Shown: one piece after another, positions 1 through 5,891 of the stretch
Layout: every line of letters begins with the position of its first letter
How positions within the stretch are numbered: the first letter of the stretch is position 1
Source: Deltaproteobacteria bacterium
Lineage (GTDB): Bacteria; Desulfobacterota; Syntrophia; Syntrophales; UBA2210
Direction: 5' to 3'
Length of the DNA: 8,431 nt
Assembly (NCBI GenBank): GCA_016935935.1
Contig: JAFGPZ010000315.1
Coordinates: 1-8,431, forward strand
Notes under the pieces: model-generated
Told to the model about the DNA's origin: nothing
The model's input: the letters and a program-made list of their open reading frames with translations, nothing else
Database searches by the model: none
Translations under genes and position numbers: made by a program

Positions 1-10
1 CCTTTGAATT

Positions 11-92
11 TTGTCATTTCGAGGAGAGTAAGCGACGAGAAATCTTAATGATTCAAGTTCGTTAAGATTTCTCCCTACGGTCGAAATAACAA
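11..92. repeat. MITE/REP-like imperfect inverted repeat
   Basis: Two arms face each other. The inner stem GAGAAATCTTAA (37-48) pairs perfectly over 12 bp with TTAAGATTTCTC (62-73) around a 13-nt loop. The outer stem TTGTCATTTCGA (11-22) pairs with TCGAAATAACAA (81-92) with one mismatch. The two stems are separated by unequal internal loops (23-36 and 74-80). Elements with TGTCATTTCGA ends and an AGAAATCT core are a common dispersed extragenic repeat type in several bacterial phyla, which I recall from general knowledge. No coding capacity is visible. It lies downstream of the minus-strand gene ending at 148 and could fold at that transcript's 3' end, but there is no T-tract, so I do not call it a terminator. 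Confidence 0.7.
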
Positions 93-147
93 ATAACGAC
101 AGTTATGCAAAGGTCTCACAGCCTCCGTGTTGCAGGGAGCTATACGT

Positions 148-945
148 TTATTCTCTCTCTGAAATGTCTTTTAAGAGTTTCTCTCGAAAATGAGTAATAT
201 ATGCGGGAGCATATTGTAGTCTGCTTCCATACCATGAAAAAACTGTTCCATCTATAAAATATACGAAGTGAGTCGGATATCTTGTTTTAAAAAAATCAAT
301 GTCCTCACTTGTAAAAGAATAAGGCTCAGATGACAGCAATATAACTTGCGCTTCTTCTAATTCATCTACTTGAATTTTTGGGTATCTTCTTTTATTTGCA
401 AAAATATTGATAAATCCACATCGGTTAAGCATCGAATCAATGAAGGTCTCGCTTCCCACTGCCATATAGGGATTTTTCCAAATTAAATACGCTACTTTCA
501 CGACAGGATGATTCGGTAAATTTCTCAGGCCAACATCAATCGTATCGCTCAGGTGTTCTGCTTCCGTTCTTCGGTTTACCAACTTCCCAAGGGCTCTGAT
601 CATATGGAGCGCATCGTCAATTGAAATGATGTCGCTCACCCATACCGGATATTTATGCTGAAGTTGATGGATTCCTTTTAAATAGTTCTCCTCTTTATCT
701 CCTACAATTAAATCTGGCTTGAGTTCATCGATCGCCGCAAAATCGAACTTCTTAGGTCCACCTATTCTGGTTCGCTGGGTGACTTTCTCTTCGGGAAAAA
801 TGCAATAATCTGTCACGCCTACCACCTCATCGTCTAATCCTAAATCGAAAAGTAATTCCGTGAGGGAAGGTACTAAAGAAATTATTCTTTCAGGATATTC
901 CAAAAGTCGTATTTTATGTCCCATCTGATCTATGGATTCCAGCAT
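148..945 (-). CDS. Cytoplasmic BtuF-like (helical-backbone metal receptor) protein
   Basis: This looks like a substrate-binding protein of the Peripla_BP_2/BtuF type, the clamshell fold that binds cobalamin or ferric siderophores. Numbered from the longer ATG at 969, the family block RIISLVPSLTELL sits near residues 28-40, followed by VVGVTDYC, the IGGPKK loop (about 69-74), LKPDLIVG (83-90), KNPYMAVG (165-172), LLSSEPYSF (211-219) and FSWYGSRL near 244-251. There is no signal peptide or lipobox, so it should stay in the cytoplasm; family members of this short type are often annotated only as helical backbone metal receptor. I place the start at 945 because AAAGGAAAG (949-957) is well spaced before that ATG, while the ATGs at 969 and 960 lack such a site; the resulting N-terminus (MLESIDQMG) also fits the family. 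No ABC permease or ATPase gene is adjacent. The ligand is unknown. Confidence 0.85.
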   Translation of the reverse strand: MLESIDQMGHKIRLLEYPERIISLVPSLTELLFDLGLDDEVVGVTDYCIFPEEKVTQRTRIGGPKKFDFAAIDELKPDLIVGDKEENYLKGIHQLQHKYPVWVSDIISIDDALHMIRALGKLVNRRTEAEHLSDTIDVGLRNLPNHPVVKVAYLIWKNPYMAVGSETFIDSMLNRCGFINIFANKRRYPKIQVDELEEAQVILLSSEPYSFTSEDIDFFKTRYPTHFVYFIDGTVFSWYGSRLQYAPAYITHFREKLLKDISERE

Positions 946-948
946 AAT

Positions 949-957
949 CTTTCCTTT
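949..957 (-). promoter_or_regulatory. Ribosome binding site that sets the start at 945
   Basis: On the minus strand AAAGGAAAG lies three bases before the ATG at 945-943. The two upstream in-frame ATGs (969 and 960) have no comparable purine-rich site. Confidence 0.5.
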
Positions 958-1041
958 CATGTCAGCCATTTGTATGGCGGTTAACGATTCATGTCAGGTG
1001 TACTGTCAAGCGTTGCCTGCACATGTTGGTCCGGCAATTGA

Positions 1042-1284
1042 CTATTGATCTGTTGTCTCCGCAGACGGCATGCATATCCATAGTATGATGTAGACAATCA
1101 GGCCAATTCCACCCAAAAAAAGCGAACTGACAAACATCACCCGCCATAACCACGAAGGAATCGGTGTGTACTCTCCAAATCCCCCGCACACACCTGCTAT
1201 CTTCTTGTCGCGGGCCGATTTTTTCAATGCCCTCAAGTCCCAAGCCTTTTCCGATTTGACTCCCTGTTCGGATATCTCATCCAT
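1042..1284 (-). CDS. PspC-domain small inner-membrane protein
   Basis: An 80-residue protein made almost entirely of a PspC domain. The hallmark block KKIAGVCGGFGEY is followed by PSWLWRVMFV and a hydrophobic segment with LGGIGLIVYIILW, ending in the usual MPSAE-type tail. This predicts a short cytoplasmic N-terminus with one long or two short membrane segments. PspC domains are known from the phage-shock envelope-stress response and from many small proteins of unknown function; no pspA, pspB or pspF is visible here, so a role in envelope stress is only inference. I chose the ATG at 1284 because GGAAAGG (1292-1298) precedes it with a 7-nt gap. An in-frame ATG at 1356 would add 24 hydrophilic residues and has AAGAAGG only 4 nt upstream, so it stays possible. 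It lies just downstream of the HIT-like gene, on the same strand. Confidence 0.85.
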   Translation of the reverse strand: MDEISEQGVKSEKAWDLRALKKSARDKKIAGVCGGFGEYTPIPSWLWRVMFVSSLFLGGIGLIVYIILWICMPSAETTDQ

Positions 1285-1291
1285 CTGGTTT

Positions 1292-1298
1292 CCTTTCC
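1292..1298 (-). promoter_or_regulatory. Ribosome binding site supporting the start at 1284
   Basis: GGAAAGG on the minus strand lies 7 nt before the ATG at 1284-1282. A competing site, AAGAAGG, precedes the upstream ATG at 1356 with a short 4-nt spacer, so the choice is not final. Confidence 0.4.
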
Positions 1299-1378
1299 GT
1301 TTTTCCCCAACGACTAAATCAGCCGCGGCTGTGAGACGTCGGTTGGATTGGCTCATTATGCCTTCTTAGCAACAACTT

Positions 1379-2086
1379 TTATATTTTTTTAACCCAGCTC
1401 TTGTTCAATTGGCTTGCTAGCTGAGGTAGTTTCCACACTTTATTGGCAATATCGTCGTGAGAAACATCAGGCCAACACCACTCAGATTCCCATTTCTCTA
1501 CTTCGGTTTCTCTATCTCCGAGCCATCCAATAAGACCGCCTTTCTTGTCGGGTCTTACCCTGTGATGAGCACGAAACCGTTTTAGACACTCTGCTTCATG
1601 AGACTTGAAAAATGGTACAAGATGAACTTTGTATTGCTTCTCGATGTCTTCCTCTGCGCTCGCTCGTACAACCAACGTCTTTATATACTTGCCATATGAA
1701 TATGTGATCTCAGCTAAACTTTTGAATTCGTCTTCTTCATGCATTTGGTAGTGACTGGTGTCGAACACTTCTTTGAAAGTCTGGAGTACTCGAACTATGA
1801 TGACCGATGCAATTTCAAAAAAACCAGCTTCGGAAATATCATAAGAGGGAGAGGGAATGAAAAGCTGCGAATGTCCAAAAGTAAGGGGCGACCTAGAAAG
1901 GAAAATATGTGGAATCTTTTTCTTTATGTCGTCTTTGTAATCCAAGTTACAGATTTTCCCCCAGTCCTCAGTTTCAAAATCTTCGTTCTTTTTGGGTGTA
2001 TTCAGCAGTTTTTCCCATTCTTGTTTTTGTAAAAACCATATTCTGCAACTTCTGACATCTTTGTTTTGTAAAGACTTGTCTTTCAT
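1379..2086 (-). CDS. HIT-like protein with degenerate histidine motif
   Basis: A soluble 235-residue protein without a signal peptide or membrane segments. I tentatively place it in the HIT (histidine triad) superfamily of nucleotide hydrolases and transferases. Residues 59-79 contain IFLSRSPLTFGHSQLFIP, which resembles the HIT strand and PGH-hinge region, and residues 151-158 read QYKVHLVP where a HIT enzyme would have the HxHxHxx triad. At this place the first two histidines are Q and K and only the third is kept, so the usual nucleophile (the middle histidine) appears missing. The tail GGLIGWLGDRETEVEKW (183-199) resembles the C-terminal part of some longer HIT proteins. The gene is AT-rich, its ribosome binding site is weak (AAGAAGAA directly before the ATG), and only 22 bp separate its stop from the earliest possible pspC start. 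The ORF is surely plausible; the family is less certain. Confidence 0.7.
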   Translation of the reverse strand: MKDKSLQNKDVRSCRIWFLQKQEWEKLLNTPKKNEDFETEDWGKICNLDYKDDIKKKIPHIFLSRSPLTFGHSQLFIPSPSYDISEAGFFEIASVIIVRVLQTFKEVFDTSHYQMHEEDEFKSLAEITYSYGKYIKTLVVRASAEEDIEKQYKVHLVPFFKSHEAECLKRFRAHHRVRPDKKGGLIGWLGDRETEVEKWESEWCWPDVSHDDIANKVWKLPQLASQLNKSWVKKI

Positions 2087-2113
2087 TTCTTCTTATCCAT
2101 ATCCTTTGGCATA

Positions 2114-2190
2114 ATCATTGATCAACAGGCATATTTGCCCTGATATAATGATATTGACGGCATTTTTGGGCATAGTTGCCTTGCCCTGTT
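2114..2190. repeat. Nested palindromes with repeated GGCATANTTGCC
   Basis: The 12-mer GGCATATTTGCC (2128-2139) recurs as GGCATAGTTGCC (2169-2180), 41 bp on; each is a GGCA-N4-TGCC dyad. The first sits inside a 39-bp imperfect palindrome bounded by ATCATT (2114-2119) and AATGAT (2147-2152). A wider pair, AACAGGCA (2124-2131) and TGCCCTGTT (2182-2190), brackets both copies. The positions, about 30 to 100 bp upstream of the start codon at 2086, would suit an operator or a leader hairpin, but no regulator is known from this sequence. Confidence 0.45.
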
Positions 2191-2366
2191 ATCTCCAAAT
2201 TTTTACTGCTTTAATAATAACAAAGAGGAATAACCTGTGTCAACGTCGAAAAACGCTGCGAAATCGTGGAACTATTTGATATGGAAAAGTAATGGGGGGC
2301 GTAATGACCGTGAAGTCTTTCCCGGTGCGGTTGCAGGTATCCATATATTGGATGTCCCCGATATGG

Positions 2367-2384
2367 CGTGTTTACGAAAACACG
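2367..2384 (-). other. Stem-loop just after the citF stop
   Basis: CGTGTTT and AAACACG form a perfect 7-bp stem with a 4-nt loop, 11 nt beyond the citF stop codon on the transcribed strand. No T-tract follows, so it is a possible transcript-end hairpin rather than a recognisable intrinsic terminator. Confidence 0.35.
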
Positions 2385-2395
2385 AGCGTTCCAAG

Positions 2396-3937
2396 TCAGC
2401 TGGCAATTGCTCGAACGATGTCTATGACGGTACCGTCCCGATATTCTACTATCGCGACGGGGCGTTCCCCGATTGGGAATGATTCGTGTTTGGCTACACG
2501 CTTCGATGCGCTTTCCTGCAGCTGTGTGATATGTACAACGGGAAGACCGGCAGATCGCAGTCGATCACTTAGCTCGATGCGTGCAGGATTTACCGCGATT
2601 CCTTCTTCGGTTACCATTACATCTACAGTCTCTCCCGGTGTGGTTACCGTGCCTGCACGTTCGACTACCTTCGCATGACCTCCGGCGGTAAGCCGCGTCG
2701 TAACCACCGCGAGTCCCGATCCGGCTGCAGTGTCCGCGTGCCCTCCGGAGCCCCCCATAATCATGCCATTTGCGCCGGTAGTAACGTTCACGTTGAAATC
2801 CAGATCAATTTCGGCGGCTCCGAGTATTACTGCATCCAGTTGATTCACGACTGCGCCACGGTTGTGGGGGTTTGCGTACATCGACGCTGACATAGCCTGA
2901 TGTCTTTCGTTTCGTCGGTAAGAGTCAACGGCCTGAAGATCGAAGCATTGCACATCAAAAAGCGTCCGAAACAACCCGGCCTCAAACATATCCACGATTT
3001 GGCCGGTGATTCCGCCGGAAGCAAAACTTCCTTGAATACCAAGACGTTTCATGATTTCTTTGAGGTAACCGGCTACTGCAAGCGAGACACTTCCGGCGCC
3101 GGTCTGGAAGGAAAATCCCTCGATCAGGATCCCCGATGCTTCAATAACGCGTGCAGCCGATTCTGCGATTCTCATGCCCACGGGATCGGTGGTTACGTGT
3201 GTCGTACCCGAAACGATGCCCTGCCGGTTTCCGATTGAGTCCAGCCGTACCACGTAATCGACATATTCCTGACTGATCTCAATGGGGCATGCCGGATAGG
3301 GCACAAGATTGTCGGTTATGGCGACAACCCAATCTGCATACATCGCATCGGCGAAGGCATAACCGAGCGTGCCGCAGGCCGATTTGCCGTTAACTCCGTT
3401 GATGTTTCCGTATGTGTCGGCTGTCGGTGCTGCCACAAAAGCCACATCGACATGCAGGTCTCCGGATTCGATTGCGCGCGCGCGTCCACCATGGGTCTGC
3501 ATAACTACAGCTCTGTTGAGCGCGCCCCTGGAAATGGCTTCCGCCACCGGGCCGGACATGTATCCGGTATGGATTCCGGTAACGACCTCCTTCTCAAAAT
3601 GATCGACAAGTGGCGCATGTACCGGAAACAAAGAGCTTGCCGCAATTCGAATGTCTTTGAGGCCGAGCCGGGCGATCTCGTCGAGGACGATGTTTAATAG
3701 ATAATCGCCATTTCGCAGGTGGTGGTGAAAGGAGATTGTTGCACCATCCTGCAGTTCACATGCTTCCAGCGCATTTCGGACGGACGGTAAAAGCTTAGAC
3801 CGCCCTGGCAAGGCGCTGCGCAGCCTTACCGGGGCCTTGGTAACCTTACCCGGGTTGTTGAATGCCCCGGTAAACGGCTTGATCGGATGGTAACCTTCGA
3901 TTTTCTCCGGTATGTCTCTCCCAACTGAATTTCTCAT
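2396..3937 (-). CDS. citF: Citrate lyase alpha subunit (citrate CoA-transferase)
   Basis: A full-length 513-residue CitF, the subunit that exchanges acetyl for citryl on the acyl-carrier subunit of citrate lyase in anaerobic citrate cleavage to acetate and oxaloacetate. Diagnostic stretches are TISFHHHLRNGDY (67-79), APTADTYGNING (170-181), FQTGAGSVSLAV (277-288), SASMYANPHNRGAVVNQLDA (350-369), the conserved GGSGGHADTAAG (395-406) and the C-terminal VTEEGIAVNP (442-451). The family (class II CoA-transferases) works without a covalent enzyme-CoA thioester. Length and motifs look intact. The start ATG overlaps the TGA of the upstream EamA gene as ATGA; the ribosome binding site is weak, so translational coupling is likely. 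No citD, citE, citC, citG or citX occurs in the window, which is unusual because cit genes normally cluster. The gene is clearly GC-richer than the genes to its left. Citramalate lyase alpha subunit is a close alternative. Confidence 0.93.
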   Translation of the reverse strand: MRNSVGRDIPEKIEGYHPIKPFTGAFNNPGKVTKAPVRLRSALPGRSKLLPSVRNALEACELQDGATISFHHHLRNGDYLLNIVLDEIARLGLKDIRIAASSLFPVHAPLVDHFEKEVVTGIHTGYMSGPVAEAISRGALNRAVVMQTHGGRARAIESGDLHVDVAFVAAPTADTYGNINGVNGKSACGTLGYAFADAMYADWVVAITDNLVPYPACPIEISQEYVDYVVRLDSIGNRQGIVSGTTHVTTDPVGMRIAESAARVIEASGILIEGFSFQTGAGSVSLAVAGYLKEIMKRLGIQGSFASGGITGQIVDMFEAGLFRTLFDVQCFDLQAVDSYRRNERHQAMSASMYANPHNRGAVVNQLDAVILGAAEIDLDFNVNVTTGANGMIMGGSGGHADTAAGSGLAVVTTRLTAGGHAKVVERAGTVTTPGETVDVMVTEEGIAVNPARIELSDRLRSAGLPVVHITQLQESASKRVAKHESFPIGERPVAIVEYRDGTVIDIVRAIAS

Positions 3938-4830
3938 TCGATCTTTTTACCCTTTCGTGATGCAATGATAATGGCCGCGAATATCATTGCCATGCCAAGA
4001 AGTTGAAGCCTGCCTACCGATTCGGTGAAAAAGAGATATGCCAGTATGGCCGCGCCTATCGGCTCACCGAGGATTGTGATTGCCACCATGCTTGCCTTCA
4101 GGTGTTTAAGCGCCCAGTTTAAGGATGTATGTCCAATTAACTGGGGAACAACAGCCAGCATCGCCAAAAAAAGGTATGAACTTGGCTTATATCCGGTGAA
4201 GGGGATCTGAAGCGCCATCGATGTTATAAGGAGGAAGATGGCGCTTATGGAATAGACAACCGTTATATAGGTCAATATGTCGAGTCTCTCCCTTACCTTG
4301 CTCCCCACGATCAGATAACCGCTTGCCATGACCGCTCCCGCAAGGGCCAATGCGTCCCCGATAAGCGCCCCTTTGTCGGTCAGCGTAAACCCATGGAATC
4401 CGCTGTCTCCAATGGCGATGATGAAACTTCCTAAAAAGCAGAGACAGATTCCTGCTATCAGTTCAATGGGTTGTTTTTCTCTGAGGAAAAAATAGGAAAA
4501 AATTCCGACAAAGATGGGATTGGTGGTGACAAGCACGACGCTGCTTGCGACGGATGTATATTTGAGAGAAGTGATCCACAGGATAAAATGAAGACTTAGA
4601 AAGACCCCTCCAAGAAGTGAAAAGAGCAGATCTTTTCTGTCTATTCCCCTCAAGGTCAATCCCTTGAATCTGAAAATAACGAGGAGGACCAGCGATGCGA
4701 TACCCAGTCTGTAGGTTGCTATCATGATTGCGGGAACATCGTCGCAGAATCTTATAAAGATGGCCGCAAATGATATTGCTGTAATCCCGGCTATGATAAT
4801 GGCTATAGTCTTGAGTATGTGAGTCTTCAT
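3934..4830 (-). CDS. EamA/DMT-superfamily transporter, ten helices
   Basis: A 298-residue integral inner-membrane protein with two EamA repeats. Ten hydrophobic segments can be traced near residues 8-28, 34-54, 68-87, 93-115, 123-141, 155-175, 184-206, 218-235, 245-268 and 274-290. Family blocks appear at equivalent places in both halves: TSLKYTSVASSVVLVTTNP (87-105) with REKQ after helix 4, and WALKHLKASMVAITILGEP (239-257) with TES after helix 9. Members export or exchange metabolites such as amino acids and nucleotide derivatives; the substrate cannot be read from sequence. No good ribosome binding site precedes the ATG at 4830. The TGA overlaps the start of citF by ATGA, so the two are almost surely made from one message. 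It lies 140 bp downstream of the DVU0298-family gene, possibly in the same transcript. Confidence 0.92.
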   Translation of the reverse strand: MKTHILKTIAIIIAGITAISFAAIFIRFCDDVPAIMIATYRLGIASLVLLVIFRFKGLTLRGIDRKDLLFSLLGGVFLSLHFILWITSLKYTSVASSVVLVTTNPIFVGIFSYFFLREKQPIELIAGICLCFLGSFIIAIGDSGFHGFTLTDKGALIGDALALAGAVMASGYLIVGSKVRERLDILTYITVVYSISAIFLLITSMALQIPFTGYKPSSYLFLAMLAVVPQLIGHTSLNWALKHLKASMVAITILGEPIGAAILAYLFFTESVGRLQLLGMAMIFAAIIIASRKGKKIE

Positions 4831-4970
4831 GAATTTGTCATATTTTTAGAAACCACGCAAAACGATATCTTGGGATCAGTGTGTTTAATCGCCGTTCGTG
4901 TGTCAGTAAAAGAATTAGTGACCATTAAAGAGGCTCCCATCTTTCCGGTACCTTGAAAGAATACAGGTTC

Positions 4971-5672
4971 CTATCCTGCCTCGATCCGTTCCAGGGCTTC
5001 ACGGGCAAGTTCTTTGACCTGTATTTGCTGCAAGACGCGATCAAGGTAGAGTGAAATCTCCCTGTCGTCATCGAGGAGTTTCTCTATATACCCGTGCAAG
5101 TCCTTTCTTGTTAAAATGCCTGCCACCCATGCGCTCAGCCCCCGTACCGTTGCATCCTCCGATGCTATAAAAAAGGGTATTGCTGCAACAATGTCCTGAA
5201 CCAGTTCCGGGCGTACCTGTGACAGTCTTCCAAGTCCCCACAGGACCCCCCGCTGCAATTCCGGAAGATCGAGAAAGTTATCACCGTCAGGGATGGCGTA
5301 TGATACGAGTATCCGGGCGAATTCATCGGCAAGGGTTTTGTGGCATGCCATGATTTCGGCTATCGCTTCGGGTGCCCCCCAGCCGATGCCACCGGACTCG
5401 CTGTTAAGGCTCCACATCAAACGTCGAAGGATGTTTCGGGCCGATTCCATGTCATCATCTGCGAGGCGTGAAACTACGATACCGGTAGCGGTGATGACCC
5501 TCCATCTGATTGTTTCATCTGTGTCACAAAAGGAAGCGATGAGGGCATTTGTTACCTGCATGGGAGGTAACTGTATCAATTTGTTCAGTCCATCTTCCTC
5601 CCAGTTGTCGGAACCGATAATCTGTAGCACCTGCCGCTTTAACGTGCGCGCACTCTGTCTTCCTTCTGACAT
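4971..5672 (-). CDS. DVU0298-family HEAT-like protein
   Basis: A soluble 233-residue protein of alpha-helical repeats that I recognise as the DVU0298 family, named after a Desulfovibrio protein and of unknown function. Numbered from the upstream TTG at 5702, the signature runs through IRWRVITATGIVVSRLA (65-81), DMESARNILRRLMWSLNSES (84-103), GGIGWGAPEAIAEI (104-117), LQRGVLWGLGRL (149-160), DATVRGLSAWVAGIL (183-197) and DDDREISLYLD (211-221). The fold resembles HEAT/armadillo repeats, suggesting a protein-binding scaffold rather than an enzyme. I start it at the ATG at 5672 because GGGAG (5679-5683) lies 6 nt upstream; the TTG at 5702 would add ten residues with no such site. It is transcribed away from the DUF4139 gene and may lead the transcript that includes the EamA and citF genes. 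Confidence 0.88.
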   Translation of the reverse strand: MSEGRQSARTLKRQVLQIIGSDNWEEDGLNKLIQLPPMQVTNALIASFCDTDETIRWRVITATGIVVSRLADDDMESARNILRRLMWSLNSESGGIGWGAPEAIAEIMACHKTLADEFARILVSYAIPDGDNFLDLPELQRGVLWGLGRLSQVRPELVQDIVAAIPFFIASEDATVRGLSAWVAGILTRKDLHGYIEKLLDDDREISLYLDRVLQQIQVKELAREALERIEAG

Positions 5673-5678
5673 AATAAT

Positions 5679-5683
5679 CTCCC
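5679..5683 (-). promoter_or_regulatory. Ribosome binding site that sets the start at 5672
   Basis: GGGAG on the minus strand, 6 nt before the ATG at 5672-5670. It favours this start over the in-frame TTG at 5702. Confidence 0.6.
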
Positions 5684-5713
5684 GTCCGCCTATCTCTAAC
5701 AAAGATCAGTCGG

Positions 5714-5737
5714 TTAAATCAATTTAATATTGATTAA
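5714..5737. promoter_or_regulatory. AT-rich palindrome, possible operator
   Basis: The 24-bp stretch pairs AATCAA with TTGATT around an AT-rich centre and continues as TTAA on each side, an imperfect dyad. It lies 42-65 bp upstream of the start codon at 5672, where a repressor or activator could act on the DVU0298-family gene. No known regulator site is matched. Confidence 0.3.
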
Positions 5738-5772
5738 CATTAGAGTTCCTTTTAAAAACCTTCTGAAGGCAT

Positions 5773-5800
5773 AAAAACAGGCCCGGCATGGATGCTCGGG
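5773..5800 (-). terminator. Hairpin plus T5 in the divergent region
   Basis: CCCGGCA (5782-5788) pairs with TGC-T-CGGG (5793-5800), a 7-bp GC-rich stem with one bulged base and a TGGA loop. On the minus strand five T follow after a 4-nt gap (5777-5773). No minus-strand gene lies immediately upstream to be terminated, so this would have to be a leader attenuator for the DVU0298-family gene, or chance. It is weak as a terminator. Confidence 0.3.
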
Positions 5801-5836
5801 GACTGCAGGAAAAAAAGGGTACGTGAAATAAAAGTG

Positions 5837-5845
5837 TGGTATATT
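5837..5845 (+). promoter_or_regulatory. Possible extended -10 promoter of the DUF4139 gene
   Basis: TGGTATATT matches the extended -10 form TGnTATAAT with one mismatch, 46 nt before the ATG at 5892. No good -35 hexamer stands 17 bp upstream (GGGTAC), which an extended -10 can tolerate. The region is AT-rich. Confidence 0.35.
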
Positions 5846-5891
5846 AATCATAATTCCTGAAAATACTGAGCGTAATGAGAGGGAGGAGAGC

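Larger units (their letters stand above)
2087..2395. other. 309-bp intergenic gap, no convincing gene
   Basis: The gap lies between the citF stop and the start of the HIT-like gene, both on the minus strand, and should hold the promoter of the HIT-like gene and the 3' end of the citF transcript. It contains the nested palindromes at 2114-2190 and a small hairpin after citF (2367-2384). The stretch 2191-2235 is AT-rich without a clear promoter match. Composition changes here: the left side is AT-rich and the citF side is GC-rich. Two small open frames in it are not supported by family resemblance. Confidence 0.6.

Noticed and set aside
2240..2344. Minus-strand 34-residue frame after citF
   Set aside because: No ribosome binding site precedes its ATG and its composition is unremarkable.
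2237..2482. Plus-strand GTG-started frame of 81 residues with AGAGGAA upstream
   Set aside because: It runs 87 bp into the 3' end of citF in the opposite direction and shows no recognisable family; the purine-rich site is likely chance.
2396..3697. Several plus-strand open frames opposite citF
   Set aside because: They are shadows produced by the GC-rich codon use of citF, whose own frame matches its family throughout.
4941..4959. Imperfect palindrome around GGTACC after the DVU0298-family gene
   Set aside because: The arms CTTTC and GAAAG are short, the centre is mismatched and no T-tract follows; too weak to call a terminator.
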